A stretch of 64,000 nt of DNA, from positions 1-64,000 of the forward strand of contig NZ_FXAG01000004.1 in NCBI RefSeq assembly GCF_900177275.1, read 5' to 3'. Position 1 is the stretch's first letter; every line of letters begins with the position of its first letter. Below, one piece after another: positions 8,791 to 18,127 of this stretch. The translations under genes were made by a program, and so were the position numbers. This DNA is from Pseudogulbenkiania subflava DSM 22618 (lineage in GTDB: Bacteria > Pseudomonadota > Gammaproteobacteria > Burkholderiales > Chromobacteriaceae). The notes beneath the pieces were generated by a model. That model was not told the DNA's origin. It saw only the letters and a program-made list of their open reading frames with translations, and did not search any database.

Positions 8791-8795
8791 GGGCC

Positions 8796-10154
8796 TTATT
8801 TGACCGCCGCGACAAACGCCGCGAACGCCGCCACCAGCCGGTCGACATCGGCTGGCGTGGTGTCCGGGCACACCAGGATCATGTTGTGGAACGGCGTGAT
8901 CAGCAGGCCGCGGTTGAGCAGGAACAGGTGCACGATGTGCTCCAGTTCGCTGTCGAGAATCCGCTCCGCCTCGCTGCCGTTCTGCGGCGGCGTGGCGGTG
9001 AACTGGAACTCGGTGCGCGCGCCGATGCGGGTCACGCACCACGGCAGCCGCTGCTCGTCGATGACGCGGCGCAGCCCTTCGGCCAACCTTTCGGCCAGGC
9101 CGAACATGTAGCGGTAGGCGTCGTCGGTCATCACCTCGGCGAGGTTGGCGCGCATCGCCGCCATCGCCAGCAGGTTGGCGGTGAGCGTGGTGCCAATGCC
9201 GCTGTGGCCGGGCGGCGCCTTGCGCTTGGCGGCCTCGGCCTGCCGGGCCAGCTCGGCGCTGAAGCCGTACACCGCGCACGGCACGCCGCCCGCCACCGGC
9301 TTGCCGACCACCAACAGGTCCGGCTGCAGGCCGTGGGCGCGGCTATAGCCGCCGGGGCCGCTGCTGATGGTATGGGTTTCGTCGATCAGCAGCAGCGTGC
9401 CGTAGCGCCGGCACAGGGCCTGCGCCGCCGGCCAGAAGCCCGGCTGCGGCAGCACCATGCCGATGTTGGTCATGGCCGGCTCGGCCAGCAGGCAGGCCAC
9501 CTGACCGTCCTGCAGCGCGGCTTCCAGCGCCGCCAGATCGTTGAACTCCACGCTGCGCGTGTGCCGGGTGATGTCGTACACCTGCCCCAGCAGGCTGTCG
9601 CGCGTTTGCGGCCGGCCGTCCACCAGGTCGACGAACACGTCGTCCACCGTGCCGTGATAGCAGCCGTTGAAGATCAGTACCTTGCTGCGGCCGGTGACGG
9701 CGCGCGCCCAGCGGATGGCGAAGCGGTTGGCGTCGGACGCCGACAGCGCGAACTGCCAGTACGGCAGGCCGAAGCGGCGCTCCAGCTCCTCGGCCACCCA
9801 CACGCCGTCCTCGCTCGGCAGCATGGCGGTGTAGCCGCGCTCGGCCTGGCGGGCGATGGCCGCGGCCACCGGCCTGGGGCTGTGGCCGAACATGGCGCCG
9901 GTGTCGCCGAGGCAGAAGTCGACGTAGTCGTGACCGTCCACGTCCTGAAAGCGCGCACCCTGCGCCGCCGCCACATAGAGCGAAAACGGCGTGGACCAGT
10001 CGTCCATCCAGTGCAGCGGCACGCCGAACAGCAGATGGCCGGCGGCGGCGGCCGACAGCTCGCGCGAACGCGGCATGCGGGCGATGAAGGCGTCGCGCTC
10101 GGCGGCGTACAGCGCCTGCGCCTTGTCCCAGTCGATGCCGTGGCGGGTGGTCAT
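8796..10154 (-). CDS. Class III PLP-dependent aminotransferase (glutamate-1-semialdehyde-mutase-like)
   Basis: A 452-residue fold-type I aminotransferase. Visible landmarks are GDTGAMFGHSPRPVA, the NGCYHGTVDD loop, LLIDETHTISSGPGG with the cofactor aspartate, and VVGKPVAGGVPCAVYGF with the PLP lysine. It resembles aspartate-aminotransferase-family proteins often found beside PuuA-like glutamine synthetases in amine or amino acid catabolism. Start at 10154 is chosen because the upstream extension is not conserved-looking. It is the distal gene after the glutamine synthetase, separated by a decayed mobile element, and probably acts on the gamma-glutamylated or freed amine product. Confidence 0.85.
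   Translation of the reverse strand: MTTRHGIDWDKAQALYAAERDAFIARMPRSRELSAAAAGHLLFGVPLHWMDDWSTPFSLYVAAAQGARFQDVDGHDYVDFCLGDTGAMFGHSPRPVAAAIARQAERGYTAMLPSEDGVWVAEELERRFGLPYWQFALSASDANRFAIRWARAVTGRSKVLIFNGCYHGTVDDVFVDLVDGRPQTRDSLLGQVYDITRHTRSVEFNDLAALEAALQDGQVACLLAEPAMTNIGMVLPQPGFWPAAQALCRRYGTLLLIDETHTISSGPGGYSRAHGLQPDLLVVGKPVAGGVPCAVYGFSAELARQAEAAKRKAPPGHSGIGTTLTANLLAMAAMRANLAEVMTDDAYRYMFGLAERLAEGLRRVIDEQRLPWCVTRIGARTEFQFTATPPQNGSEAERILDSELEHIVHLFLLNRGLLITPFHNMILVCPDTTPADVDRLVAAFAAFVAAVK
9077..9090 (-). repeat. Exact 14-bp word AAGGTTGGCCGAAG, inside the aminotransferase gene
   Basis: Exact copy inside a coding region. On the coding strand it gives a TTG leucine codon (in ERLAEGL), a codon otherwise rare in these genes, consistent with selection on the word itself. 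Confidence 0.5.
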
Positions 10155-10238
10155 GGGTGTCTCCTTAGTCTTGCTTGTTTTGTGCCGGCAGCGGCCAGGA
10201 TTGGCCGCAAGCCGTGAATTCATTCCATGCGGCGTGGA

Positions 10239-10375
10239 GAAGCTGTTTACGATCTAGCGAGCTAGAGCGAGACAAGGCGAAAACGGAGGGGCGCGGAATT
10301 GACATGGAATCAACGCGCATCCCTGCATCGAACGCTCGCCGTATCGCCGCCACGCAGCCGATCCTGACCAGGTTC
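10239..10375. mobile_element. Diverged 137-bp MITE copy abutting the glutamine synthetase stop codon
   Basis: The left end GAAGCTGTTTACGATCT and right end CAGCCGATCCTGACCAGGTTC are degraded forms of the terminal repeats of the 17875, 25561 and 28142 elements (GAACCTGTTCACGATCT). Right after the right end is TTA (10376-10378), which is the TAA stop of the glutamine synthetase on the minus strand. The left flank is GGA, so the target duplication is no longer recognisable. A small palindrome TCTAG-CGAG-CTAGA lies at 10253-10266. No coding capacity. Confidence 0.55.
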
Positions 10376-11713
10376 TTACACGTGCAGCTGCAGGTGCTCT
10401 CTTTCCCAGGCGGTGATGGCGCGGTTGAAGGTTTCGAATTCCTTTTCCTTCACCGCGCAGAACGCCTGCACGAATTCCTCGCCCAGGATTTCGGCCAGCT
10501 CCGGACAGTCCTGCATCCGTGCCACCGCGTCTTCCAGGCTGCGCGGCAGCTCGTAGTCCATGTCGTAGGCGCTGTCGCTCATCGGCGCCGACGGCTCCAG
10601 CCGCTTCACCATGCCGAGGTAGCCGCAGGCCAGCGTCGCCGCCATCGCCAGATAGGGATTGACGTCCACCCCCGGCAGGCGGTTTTCCAGCCGGCGCGCG
10701 GCCGGGCCGGACGGCGGGATGCGGATGCCGCAGGTGCGGTTGTCGTAGCCCCAGCGCACGTTGATCGGCGCCGCGGTGTGGCGGCTCAGGCGGCGGTAGC
10801 TGTTGACGTAGGGGGCGAACATCGGCATCGCCTGCGGCAGGTAGTGCTGCATGCCGCCGATGTGCTGGAAGAACAGCGCGCTGGCGCTGCCGTCCGGGTT
10901 GGAGAAGAGGTTGTCGCCGCTTTCCCGGTCCACGATGCTCTGGTGGATGTGCATGGCGCTGCCCGGCTCGCCCTCCATCGGCTTGGCCATGAAGGTGGCG
11001 AAGATGTTGTGGCGATAGGCGGTTTCGCGCACCGCGCGCTTGAACAGGAACACCTGGTCGGCCAGTTCCAGGGCGTCGCCGTGGCTGAAGTTGATCTCCA
11101 TCTGGCAGGCGCCCACTTCGTGGATCAGCGTCTCGACGTTGAGCCTGGCCGCCTGGCAGAACGACGACAATTCCTGGAAGAACGGGTCGAAATCGTTGAC
11201 CGCGTCGATGGAAAACGACTGGCGCCCCACTTCGGAACGGCCGGCGCGGCCCGACGGCGGCCGCAGCGGCTCGTGCGGGTTGGTGTTCTGGCGGATCAGG
11301 TAGAACTCCATCTCCGGCGCCACCACCGGGCACCAGCCGCGCTGTTCGTACAGCGCCAGCACACGGCGCAGCACCGCGCGCGGCGAGATGCCGACCGGGC
11401 GGCCGTCGAAATCCTCGCAGTCGTGGATCACCACCGCCACCGGTTCGATCGCCCACGGCACCAGGCGGATGGTGGCCGGATCGGGCCGGCACACCATGTC
11501 CGGGTCGTTGGCGCCGACAAAGCGCTCGAATTCGGCGAATTCGCCGTTGACGGTGATGGTGAGCACCGCCTTCGACATTTTCATGCTGTCCTCGGCCAGA
11601 AACAGGGCCTTGGGCACGATCTTGCCGCGTGCCACGCCGGTCATGTCCGGGATCACGCACTCCACCTCGTGGATGGTGTGCTCGCGGATGAAGCTGGCCA
11701 GTTGTTCGTTCAT
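10376..11713 (-). CDS. Glutamine synthetase family protein (PuuA-like gamma-glutamyl-amine synthetase)
   Basis: A 445-residue type III/PuuA-like glutamine synthetase. N-terminal beta-grasp with PDMTGVARGKIVPK, the ATP-binding MHIHQSIVDRESGDNLF region and NPYLAMAATLACGYLGMVKR are visible. Enzymes of this branch ligate glutamate to polyamines or other amines with ATP. Together with the downstream aminotransferase and the divergent GntR regulator it suggests an amine catabolic unit. The ATG at 11713 is preceded by GGAG; the longer frame to 11827 would run through the operator region and is rejected. Confidence 0.85.
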   Translation of the reverse strand: MNEQLASFIREHTIHEVECVIPDMTGVARGKIVPKALFLAEDSMKMSKAVLTITVNGEFAEFERFVGANDPDMVCRPDPATIRLVPWAIEPVAVVIHDCEDFDGRPVGISPRAVLRRVLALYEQRGWCPVVAPEMEFYLIRQNTNPHEPLRPPSGRAGRSEVGRQSFSIDAVNDFDPFFQELSSFCQAARLNVETLIHEVGACQMEINFSHGDALELADQVFLFKRAVRETAYRHNIFATFMAKPMEGEPGSAMHIHQSIVDRESGDNLFSNPDGSASALFFQHIGGMQHYLPQAMPMFAPYVNSYRRLSRHTAAPINVRWGYDNRTCGIRIPPSGPAARRLENRLPGVDVNPYLAMAATLACGYLGMVKRLEPSAPMSDSAYDMDYELPRSLEDAVARMQDCPELAEILGEEFVQAFCAVKEKEFETFNRAITAWEREHLQLHV

Positions 11714-11801
11714 GGTCGTTCTCCTCTGGTACGCGTCCTTTGGTTCCCGTCCTGGTAAACAGAAAACCCCGGCAGAATGCCGTTGCTGCCGTTCATCGTA
11801 G

Positions 11802-11813
11802 ATTTGATCAAAT
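11802..11813. promoter_or_regulatory. Palindromic operator 1, ATTTGATCAAAT
   Basis: A perfect 12-bp palindrome between the divergent glutamine synthetase and GntR genes. An identical palindrome lies 24 bp away centre to centre (11826-11837), so a regulator could bind both from nearly the same helical face. The FCD-type GntR protein encoded next door is the obvious candidate. Confidence 0.65.
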
Positions 11814-11825
11814 ATCAAAGTCAAC

Positions 11826-11837
11826 ATTTGATCAAAT
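11826..11837. promoter_or_regulatory. Palindromic operator 2, ATTTGATCAAAT
   Basis: Identical to operator 1 and 62 bases upstream of the chosen GntR start. The pairing of identical palindromes in a divergent regulator-target gap implies cooperative autoregulation and control of the amine catabolic unit. Confidence 0.65.
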
Positions 11838-11898
11838 TCACGATCGCACCATCGGCCGCTCTGGTATGCTGGCGCGATTCCGCCTTTTGCCCACCGAC

Positions 11899-12564
11899 AT
11901 GAAGACCCGCCACGCCTCCACCCTGCAGGACGAAACCTACGACACGCTGCGCCATTGGCTGATGCTGGGGCGCTGGCTGCCGGGCGAGCGGCTGAAGATC
12001 AAGCCGCTCGCCGACGAACTGGGGGTCAGCCCGATGCCGGTGCGCGCCGCGCTGCAGCGCCTGGCGGCGGAAAAGGCGCTGCAGAACGTCCCCAACTGCG
12101 GCGCCATGGTGCCGCGCCTGACGGTGGCGCAATTCGACGACATCCTGCACAACCGCATCCTGCTGGAAGGCGAGGCGGCGTCGCTGGGGGCGCAAAGGTT
12201 GGCCGAAGACCAGCGCCAGGAACTGGTCGCGCTGTGCCGGGCCATGGACGCGGCGATCGCCGCCGACGACGTCAAGGCCTACCTCGACGCCAACGAATGC
12301 TTCCATCGGCTGCTGTACCGCGCCGCCGGCTCGCCGCTGCTGCTGTCGCTGATCGAGACGGTGTGGCTTTACGTCGGTCCGATCTCCAACCAGCTGCACC
12401 AGGACCTGGCGGTGTGGAAGACCATGAACGATGCGCACCGCGCCCTGGTCGCGGCGCTGCTGGCGGGCGACGCCGAAGGCGTGCGCGCGGCCATCGCGGA
12501 GGATCTGCGCAGCGCCGGCCGCTACCTGCGCCAGCTGTGCACGGCGGATGCGCCCGCCGGGTGA
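11899..12564 (+). CDS. GntR-family (FCD/FadR subfamily) transcriptional regulator
   Basis: A 221-residue regulator. The winged helix (about residues 10-70) has LADELGVSPMPVRAALQRLAAEKAL; the C-terminal all-helical FCD ligand domain contains the metal-site type residues in ILLEGEAASLGAQRL, NECFHRLLYRAAGSP and NDAHRALVAALLAGD. ATG at 11899 gives normal length for the family; an in-frame ATG at 11866 is the alternative. Divergent from the PuuA-like gene with two identical palindromes between. One copy of the 14-bp word (12195-12208) lies inside the gene. Confidence 0.9.
   Translation: MKTRHASTLQDETYDTLRHWLMLGRWLPGERLKIKPLADELGVSPMPVRAALQRLAAEKALQNVPNCGAMVPRLTVAQFDDILHNRILLEGEAASLGAQRLAEDQRQELVALCRAMDAAIAADDVKAYLDANECFHRLLYRAAGSPLLLSLIETVWLYVGPISNQLHQDLAVWKTMNDAHRALVAALLAGDAEGVRAAIAEDLRSAGRYLRQLCTADAPAG
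12195..12208 (+). repeat. Exact 14-bp word AAGGTTGGCCGAAG, inside the GntR gene
   Basis: Exact copy, encoding part of QRLAED with AGG arginine and TTG leucine codons that are unusual for this GC-rich gene. Confidence 0.5.
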
Positions 12565-12836
12565 CGCCCGCCCGCGCCGCCGGTTTGCCCCGCGCCCTCC
12601 CCTGGCAGCAACTCGAGCCGGCACGACCGCCCTGTCCGCCCCACATCGCGCTCACCTATACCTACACCATCATGGTGCCATCTGTTTTCGCCCGGTATTG
12701 CGCTGCATCAACCCCATGCCGGCCGCGTAGCGCCACAATGGAAAACACCGCCAAGCGCATCATCGCGGCCGCCGCCGAGACGCCACGACCGCGCCTGGCG
12801 GCAACCGGATAACAGGCCCAACAGGAGTGCTCACGA

Positions 12837-13997
12837 GTGGCAAAGTACGGCAACAGGAACGGGCTCTTCATCGCACTCGCCTTGCTGGCTGCCGCGCTCG
12901 CCGCCGGCTATGGCTGGCTGAGGCTGCACAACAACACGCTGCCGGCCGACCTGGCCTCGGGCAACGGCCGCATCGAGGCCACCGAAGTGGACATCGCCAC
13001 CAAGATTCCCGGGCACCTGACCGAGGTGATGGTCAAGGAAGGGGATCTGGTCAGCGCCAACCAGGTGCTGGCGCGCATGGACACCCAGGAACTGCAGGCC
13101 CAGCTGCGGCAGGCACAGGCCCTGGTGCAGCAGGCACGGGAGGACGCGCGCCAGACCGAGGCGCAGGTGCGCCAGGCCGAGCAGGGAGCACGACGGATTC
13201 AGGCCCAGGTGCGGCAGTCGCAGGAAGCAGCGCGGCGCGCACAGGCCACCGTCAGTCAGCGCGACAGCGAGCTGGCGCTGTCGCGCCAGACCCTGGCGCG
13301 CTCGGTCGAGCTGGCGGCCAAGGGCTTCGTCTCCAGTCAGAAACTCGACCAAGACCACGCCTCGCTGCAGACCGCCGAAGCCGCGGTGCAGTCGGCCCGC
13401 GCCGGCGCCACCGAGGCCGAAGCCGCCATCGCCGCCACCCAGGCTCAGCAAACCGAGGCCGAGGCAGGCATCGCCGCGGCGCGGGCGCGGGTCACCTCCG
13501 CGCAGCAGGCGGTGGCCGTTGCCCAGGCGCGGGTCGAGCAGATGCAAGTCAACCTTGACGAGAACACCCTGCGCACCCCCATCGCCGGGCGCGTGCTCTA
13601 CCGTCTGGTGGAACCCGGCGCGGTGCTGGCGGCGGGCGGCAAGGTGCTGACCGTGCTCGACCTGACCGACGTCTACATGACCATCTTCCTGCCGACCGAA
13701 CAGGCCGGCCGCGTCACGGTGGGCAGCGACGCCCGCATCGTGCTGGACGCCGCGCCGCAGTACGTCATCCCCGCCAAGGTGTCGTTCGTCGCGCCGCGCT
13801 CGCAGTTCACCCCGCGCGAGGTGGAAACCCGCACCGAGCGCGAGAAGTTGATGTTCCGCGTCAAGGTGCGCATCGCCCCGGCCTTGCTGCAGCGCTTCAT
13901 GGAGCGGGTCAAGACCGGCCTGCCGGGCGTAGCCTACGTGCCGCTCTCGCCCGAGGCGCAATGGCCGGAACGCCTGCAGGTCAAGCTGCCCAAATGA
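12837..13997 (+). CDS. HlyD-family membrane fusion protein (YhiI-like)
   Basis: A 386-residue periplasmic adaptor. One N-terminal membrane helix (about 10-27), a lipoyl/barrel-sandwich part ([20 protein letters not shown]), a long coiled-coil hairpin of Gln/Ala-rich heptads (about 75-235), then the closing lipoyl half [19 protein letters not shown] and a beta-barrel. It should link the inner-membrane ABC proteins encoded downstream to an outer-membrane channel. GTG start at 12837 has AGGAG nine bases upstream. Its stop overlaps the next start (ATGA). Confidence 0.88.
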   Translation: MAKYGNRNGLFIALALLAAALAAGYGWLRLHNNTLPADLASGNGRIEATEVDIATKIPGHLTEVMVKEGDLVSANQVLARMDTQELQAQLRQAQALVQQAREDARQTEAQVRQAEQGARRIQAQVRQSQEAARRAQATVSQRDSELALSRQTLARSVELAAKGFVSSQKLDQDHASLQTAEAAVQSARAGATEAEAAIAATQAQQTEAEAGIAAARARVTSAQQAVAVAQARVEQMQVNLDENTLRTPIAGRVLYRLVEPGAVLAAGGKVLTVLDLTDVYMTIFLPTEQAGRVTVGSDARIVLDAAPQYVIPAKVSFVAPRSQFTPREVETRTEREKLMFRVKVRIAPALLQRFMERVKTGLPGVAYVPLSPEAQWPERLQVKLPK

Positions 13998-16735
13998 GCG
14001 CACCGTCCAGCGTCGCCCGGGTGGCCGGGCTGACCCACCGCTACGGCAGGACGCTGGCCCTGGAGGACGTCTCACTGGCGATTCCCGCCGACTGCATGGC
14101 GGGGCTGATCGGCCCGGACGGCGTCGGCAAATCGACCCTGCTGGCGATCCTGGCCGGCGCGCGCCGCGTCCAGGGCGGCACGGTCGCGGTGCTGGACGCC
14201 GCCGACATGACGCGCGCGCGCCAGCGCAGCCGGGTGCAGCCGCGCATCGCCTACATGCCGCAGGGGCTGGGCAAGAACCTCTACCCCACCCTGTCGGTAT
14301 TCGAAAACGTCGACTACTTCGGCCGCCTGTTCGGCCAGGCGCGCGCGGAGCGGGAGGCACGCATCGCCGAGCTGCTGCACAGCACCGGGCTGGCCGAATT
14401 CCGCGACCGCCCGGCGGCCAAGCTCTCCGGCGGCATGAAGCAGAAGCTCGGACTGTGCTGCGCGCTGATCCACGACCCCAGCCTGCTGATCCTGGACGAG
14501 CCGACCACCGGGGTCGATCCGCTGTCGCGGCGCCAGTTCTGGCACCTCATCGACCACATCCGCCGCCGCCGTCCCGGTATGAGCGTGCTGATCGCCACCG
14601 CCTACATGGACGAAGCGGAACAGTTCGACTGGCTGGCGGCGATGGACGCCGGGCGGGTGCTGGGCAGCGGACGACCGGACGAGCTGAAAGCCCGGACCGG
14701 TTGCGACACGCTGGAGGAAGCCTTCATCGCGCTGCTGCCGGAGGAGCAACGCCGCGCCCACCGCAGCCTGGTCATCCCGCCGCGGCCGCCGCAGGACACC
14801 GGCTACGCCATCGAGGCGGAAAGGCTCACGCAGCGCTTCGGCGATTTCACCGCCGTCGACGACGTCAGCTTCCGCATCCGGCGCGGCGAGATATTCGGCT
14901 TCCTCGGCTCCAACGGCTGCGGCAAGACCACCACCATGAAGATGCTGACCGGCCTGTTGCCACCCAGCGCCGGGGAGGCGCGGCTGTTCGGCAAGCCGCT
15001 GGATGCCCGCGACCTGGATACGCGCACCCAGGTCGGCTACATGTCGCAGTCGTTCTCGCTGTACAGCGAGCTCACCGTGCAGCAGAACCTGGAACTGCAC
15101 GCCCGCCTGTTCCAGCTCGCCGCCCGCGAGATTCCGTCGCGCCTCGACGCCCTCTGCCGGCGCTTCGGCCTCACCCCCTACCTCGCCGAGCGCGCCGGCG
15201 CGCTGCCGCTGGGCATCCGCCAGCGCCTGTCGCTGGCCGTGGCGGTGGTGCACGAGCCCGCGCTGCTGATCCTGGACGAGCCGACCTCCGGGGTGGACCC
15301 GGTCGCGCGCGACGAATTCTGGCAATTGCTGATCGAACTCGCGCGCGAGCGCGGCGTGACGATTTTCATCTCGACCCACTTCATGAACGAGGCCGAACGT
15401 TGCGACCGGGTCTCGCTGATGCACGCCGGGCGGGTGCTGGCGAGCGACACCCCGGCCGCCCTGTGCGCCGCCAGGGGCAGCGCCACGCTGGAAGAGGCCT
15501 TCATCGCCTACCTCGAAGAGGCCACCCGCCAGAGCGTGGAGGCCAGCCTGCCGGCGCCGGCGGACGAGGCGGTGCAAGCAAACCCGGTGGCGTCCTCCCC
15601 GTCCCATGGCGCCTTCTCGCTCAGGCGCATGCTGGGCGTCGCCCTGCGCGAGACGCTGGAGCTGCGCCGCGACCCGATCCGGCTGACGTTCTCCCTGCTC
15701 GGTTCGCTGTTGCTGATGTTCGTCCTGGGCTACGGCATCTCGATGGACGTGGAGGGACTGCGCTTCGGCGTGCTGGACCAGGACCAGACGCCGGAGAGCC
15801 GCGACTACGTGCAGAACATCGCCGGCTCGCGCTACTTCGTCGAGCGCCCCGCCGTGCTCGACGCCGCCGGCCTCGAGCGGCGCATGCGCTCCGGCGAGCT
15901 GTCGCTGGCGCTCGAAATCCCGCCCGGCTTCGGCAAGGACCTGCGCAGCGGCCGCGCCCCGGAGATCGCCGCCTGGGTCGACGGCGCCATGCCCTTCCGC
16001 GGCGAAACCATCCGCGGCTACGTGGAAGGCATGCACACGCAGTACCTGCGCGACCTGGCGCAGCAGGGCAGCGGCGCCGCCGAGACCGCGGCTGCCGGCA
16101 TCCAGGTGCGTTACCGCTACAACCAGGGCTACCAGAGCCTGTACGCCATGGTGCCGGCGGTGATGCCGCTGCTGCTGGTGCTGATTCCCTCCATCCTGAT
16201 GGCGCTGGGCGTGGTGCGCGAGAAGGAGCTGGGCTCCATCACCAACCTCTACGTCACGCCCCTGTCGCGCCTGGAATTCCTGCTGGGCAAGCAGCTGCCC
16301 TACATCGCCCTGGCGATGGGCAGTTTCTTCGGACTGGTGCTGGAGGCGGTGTTCGCCTTCGACGTGCCGCTCAAGGGCAGCTTTCTCGCCTTGAGCTGCG
16401 GCGCCCTGCTGTTCGTCAGCGCCACCACCGGGCTCGGCCTGCTCACCTCGACCTTCACCCGCACCCAGATCGCCGCGCTGTTCGGCACCGCCATCCTCAC
16501 CATGCTGCCGACGGTGCAGTTCTCCGGCTTCACCACCCCGGTGGGCGCGCTGGAGGGGGCCAGCTACTGGATCGGCCAGTGCTTCCCGGCCAGCTATTTC
16601 CTCACCATCAGCCGCGGCGTCTTCACCAAGTCGCTGGGCTTTGCCGACCTGGCGAGCCAGTTCCTCGCGCTGGCGCTGTTCCCGCCGGCGCTCACCACCC
16701 TCAGCCTGCTGCTGTTGCGCAAGCAGGAGAAATAG
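13994..16735 (+). CDS. rbbA: Fused ABC transporter RbbA-like (two ATPases plus permease)
   Basis: A 913-residue protein. ATPase 1 (about 5-240) has the RbbA-specific Walker [10 protein letters not shown] and Walker [16 protein letters not shown]; ATPase 2 (about 270-500) has GSNGCGKTT and [15 protein letters not shown]; an ABC-2 membrane domain follows (about 545-913) with six predicted helices. In E. coli RbbA was described as a ribosome-associated ATPase, but the gene order here (HlyD protein, fused ABC, second permease) fits an exporter of the YhiI-RbbA-YhhJ type. ATG at 13994 overlaps the upstream stop. Confidence 0.9.
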   Translation: MSAPSSVARVAGLTHRYGRTLALEDVSLAIPADCMAGLIGPDGVGKSTLLAILAGARRVQGGTVAVLDAADMTRARQRSRVQPRIAYMPQGLGKNLYPTLSVFENVDYFGRLFGQARAEREARIAELLHSTGLAEFRDRPAAKLSGGMKQKLGLCCALIHDPSLLILDEPTTGVDPLSRRQFWHLIDHIRRRRPGMSVLIATAYMDEAEQFDWLAAMDAGRVLGSGRPDELKARTGCDTLEEAFIALLPEEQRRAHRSLVIPPRPPQDTGYAIEAERLTQRFGDFTAVDDVSFRIRRGEIFGFLGSNGCGKTTTMKMLTGLLPPSAGEARLFGKPLDARDLDTRTQVGYMSQSFSLYSELTVQQNLELHARLFQLAAREIPSRLDALCRRFGLTPYLAERAGALPLGIRQRLSLAVAVVHEPALLILDEPTSGVDPVARDEFWQLLIELARERGVTIFISTHFMNEAERCDRVSLMHAGRVLASDTPAALCAARGSATLEEAFIAYLEEATRQSVEASLPAPADEAVQANPVASSPSHGAFSLRRMLGVALRETLELRRDPIRLTFSLLGSLLLMFVLGYGISMDVEGLRFGVLDQDQTPESRDYVQNIAGSRYFVERPAVLDAAGLERRMRSGELSLALEIPPGFGKDLRSGRAPEIAAWVDGAMPFRGETIRGYVEGMHTQYLRDLAQQGSGAAETAAAGIQVRYRYNQGYQSLYAMVPAVMPLLLVLIPSILMALGVVREKELGSITNLYVTPLSRLEFLLGKQLPYIALAMGSFFGLVLEAVFAFDVPLKGSFLALSCGALLFVSATTGLGLLTSTFTRTQIAALFGTAILTMLPTVQFSGFTTPVGALEGASYWIGQCFPASYFLTISRGVFTKSLGFADLASQFLALALFPPALTTLSLLLLRKQEK

Positions 16736-16743
16736 GGCCCGCC

Positions 16744-17874
16744 ATGTCGCTGCGCACGCTCGCCAACATCTACCGCCTGGGGGTCAAGGAACTGCGCAGC
16801 CTGCTCTCCGACAAGGTGCTGCTGCTGCTCATCGTCTGGTCGTTCTCGGGGGCGATCTACGAGGCCGCCACCGGGGTCTCGCAGGAGCTGCACAACGCCC
16901 CGGTGGCGGTGGTGGATGGCGACCGCTCGCCGCTGTCGCAACGCATCGTCGACGCCCTCTACCCGCCCTATTTCAAGAAACCGGCCCTGATCAGCGAGGC
17001 CGAGATCGACCCCGTCATGGACCAGGGGCGCTATTCCTTCGTGCTGATCATCCCGCCCGATTTCCAGCGCGACCTGAACGCCGGCCGCCACCCGGAACTG
17101 CAGCTCAACGTCGACGCCACCATCGTCAGCCAGGCCTTCATCGGTTCCAGCTACATCACCAACATCGCCGCCGGCGAAATCGCGGCGTACCTGGCGCCCA
17201 ATCGGCAGAGCGTGCCCGCCATCCGCCTCACCACGCGCGCCCGCTTCAACCCCAACCTCACCGGGGTCTGGTTCGGCGGCGTGATGGAAGCGATCAACAA
17301 CGTCACCATGCTCACCATCATCCTGGTCGGCGCCGCCTTCCTCCGCGAGCGCGAACACGGCACGCTCGAGCATCTGCTGGTGATGCCGCTGACCCCGTTC
17401 GAGATCATGGCGGCCAAGGTCTGGGCCAACGGGCTGGCGGTACTGATCGGCGTCACGTTCGCGCTGACGGTGGTGGTGCAGCAGGTGTTGCGGGTACCCA
17501 TCGCCGGCTCGGTGCCGCTGTTTCTGGCCGGTGCCGCGCTGTACCTGTTCTCGGCAGCCTCGATCGGCATCTTCCTCGGCACGCTGGCACGCTCGATGCC
17601 GCAGCTGGGCCTGCTCATCATCCTCACCATCATCCCGCTGCAGCTGCTCTCGGGCGGCGCCACCCCGCGCGAGAGCATGCCGCTGCCGGTGCAGGACATC
17701 ATGCTGGGCGCGCCGACCACCTATTTCGTCAAGCTGGCGCAGGCCATCCTGTACCGGGGCGCCGGGCTGGACGTGGTGTGGCCCGACCTGCTGGCGATCG
17801 CCGCGATCGGGGTGGTGTTCTTCGTCGGCGCGCTGTCGCGCTTTCGCCGGGCCGTCACCCAGACGCAGCGCTGA
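16744..17874 (+). CDS. yhhJ: ABC-2 type permease (YhhJ-like)
   Basis: A 376-residue permease with an N-terminal helix, a large periplasmic domain (about 45-180, e.g. APVAVVDGDRSPLSQRIVDA) and a cluster of five or six C-terminal helices including the ABC-2 signature region LREREHGTLEHLLVMPLTPFE. It probably pairs with the permease part of the RbbA-like protein. It starts 8 bases after the rbbA stop. The TGA stop codon is the exact target duplication of a mobile element inserted downstream. Confidence 0.88.
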   Translation: MSLRTLANIYRLGVKELRSLLSDKVLLLLIVWSFSGAIYEAATGVSQELHNAPVAVVDGDRSPLSQRIVDALYPPYFKKPALISEAEIDPVMDQGRYSFVLIIPPDFQRDLNAGRHPELQLNVDATIVSQAFIGSSYITNIAAGEIAAYLAPNRQSVPAIRLTTRARFNPNLTGVWFGGVMEAINNVTMLTIILVGAAFLREREHGTLEHLLVMPLTPFEIMAAKVWANGLAVLIGVTFALTVVVQQVLRVPIAGSVPLFLAGAALYLFSAASIGIFLGTLARSMPQLGLLIILTIIPLQLLSGGATPRESMPLPVQDIMLGAPTTYFVKLAQAILYRGAGLDVVWPDLLAIAAIGVVFFVGALSRFRRAVTQTQR

Positions 17875-18106
17875 GATCCTGTTCACGATCTGTCGCGAGC
17901 GGCCCTCAGCGGGGTGAAGAGCAGCGCAGAAACCGGAGTGGACAAGTAGTACATGAGGATTTCCGATCGCTGAGCGAATCGCTGCGTGCCAATCTATCGC
18001 TGGGCAAATCTAAAGATTTGCACGCGGAGATTGGCTCAACGATAGATTCGCACGCGGTGCCCATGAGCCCCGATCAGGGACACGCAGCAAGATCGTGAAC
18101 AGGTTC
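17875..18106. mobile_element. 232-bp MITE, copy 1, inserted at the yhhJ stop codon (TSD TGA)
   Basis: Terminal inverted repeats GATCCTGTTCACGATCT / AGATCGTGAACAGGTTC. TGA occurs on both sides (17872-17874, which is the yhhJ stop, and 18107-18109), indicating a 3-bp target duplication. The interior folds back: CAAATCT-AA-AGATTTG nests within GCGTGC.AATCTATCG / CGATAGATT.GCACGC. No transposase frame; open frames through it are fortuitous. Closely related copies lie at 25561 and 28142. Confidence 0.8.
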
Positions 18107-18127
18107 TGAGCGCACCCTGCCGCCGCG

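Larger units (their letters stand above)
8476..8795. other. Intergenic region upstream of the GalD-like gene
   Basis: No gene is supported. The part at 8520-8650 is clearly AT-richer than its surroundings and should hold the minus-strand promoter of the galD-dctA unit plus a candidate operator (8540-8570). The rest is GC-rich and ends with an exact copy of the 14-bp recurrent word just 3' of the aminotransferase stop codon. Confidence 0.55.

Noticed and set aside
14455-17874. Long open frame (1139 codons) overlapping rbbA and yhhJ in another frame
   Set aside because: It is the alternate frame of rbbA in GC-rich DNA, rich in Arg, Pro and Gly with no domain; its last part is the real yhhJ frame.
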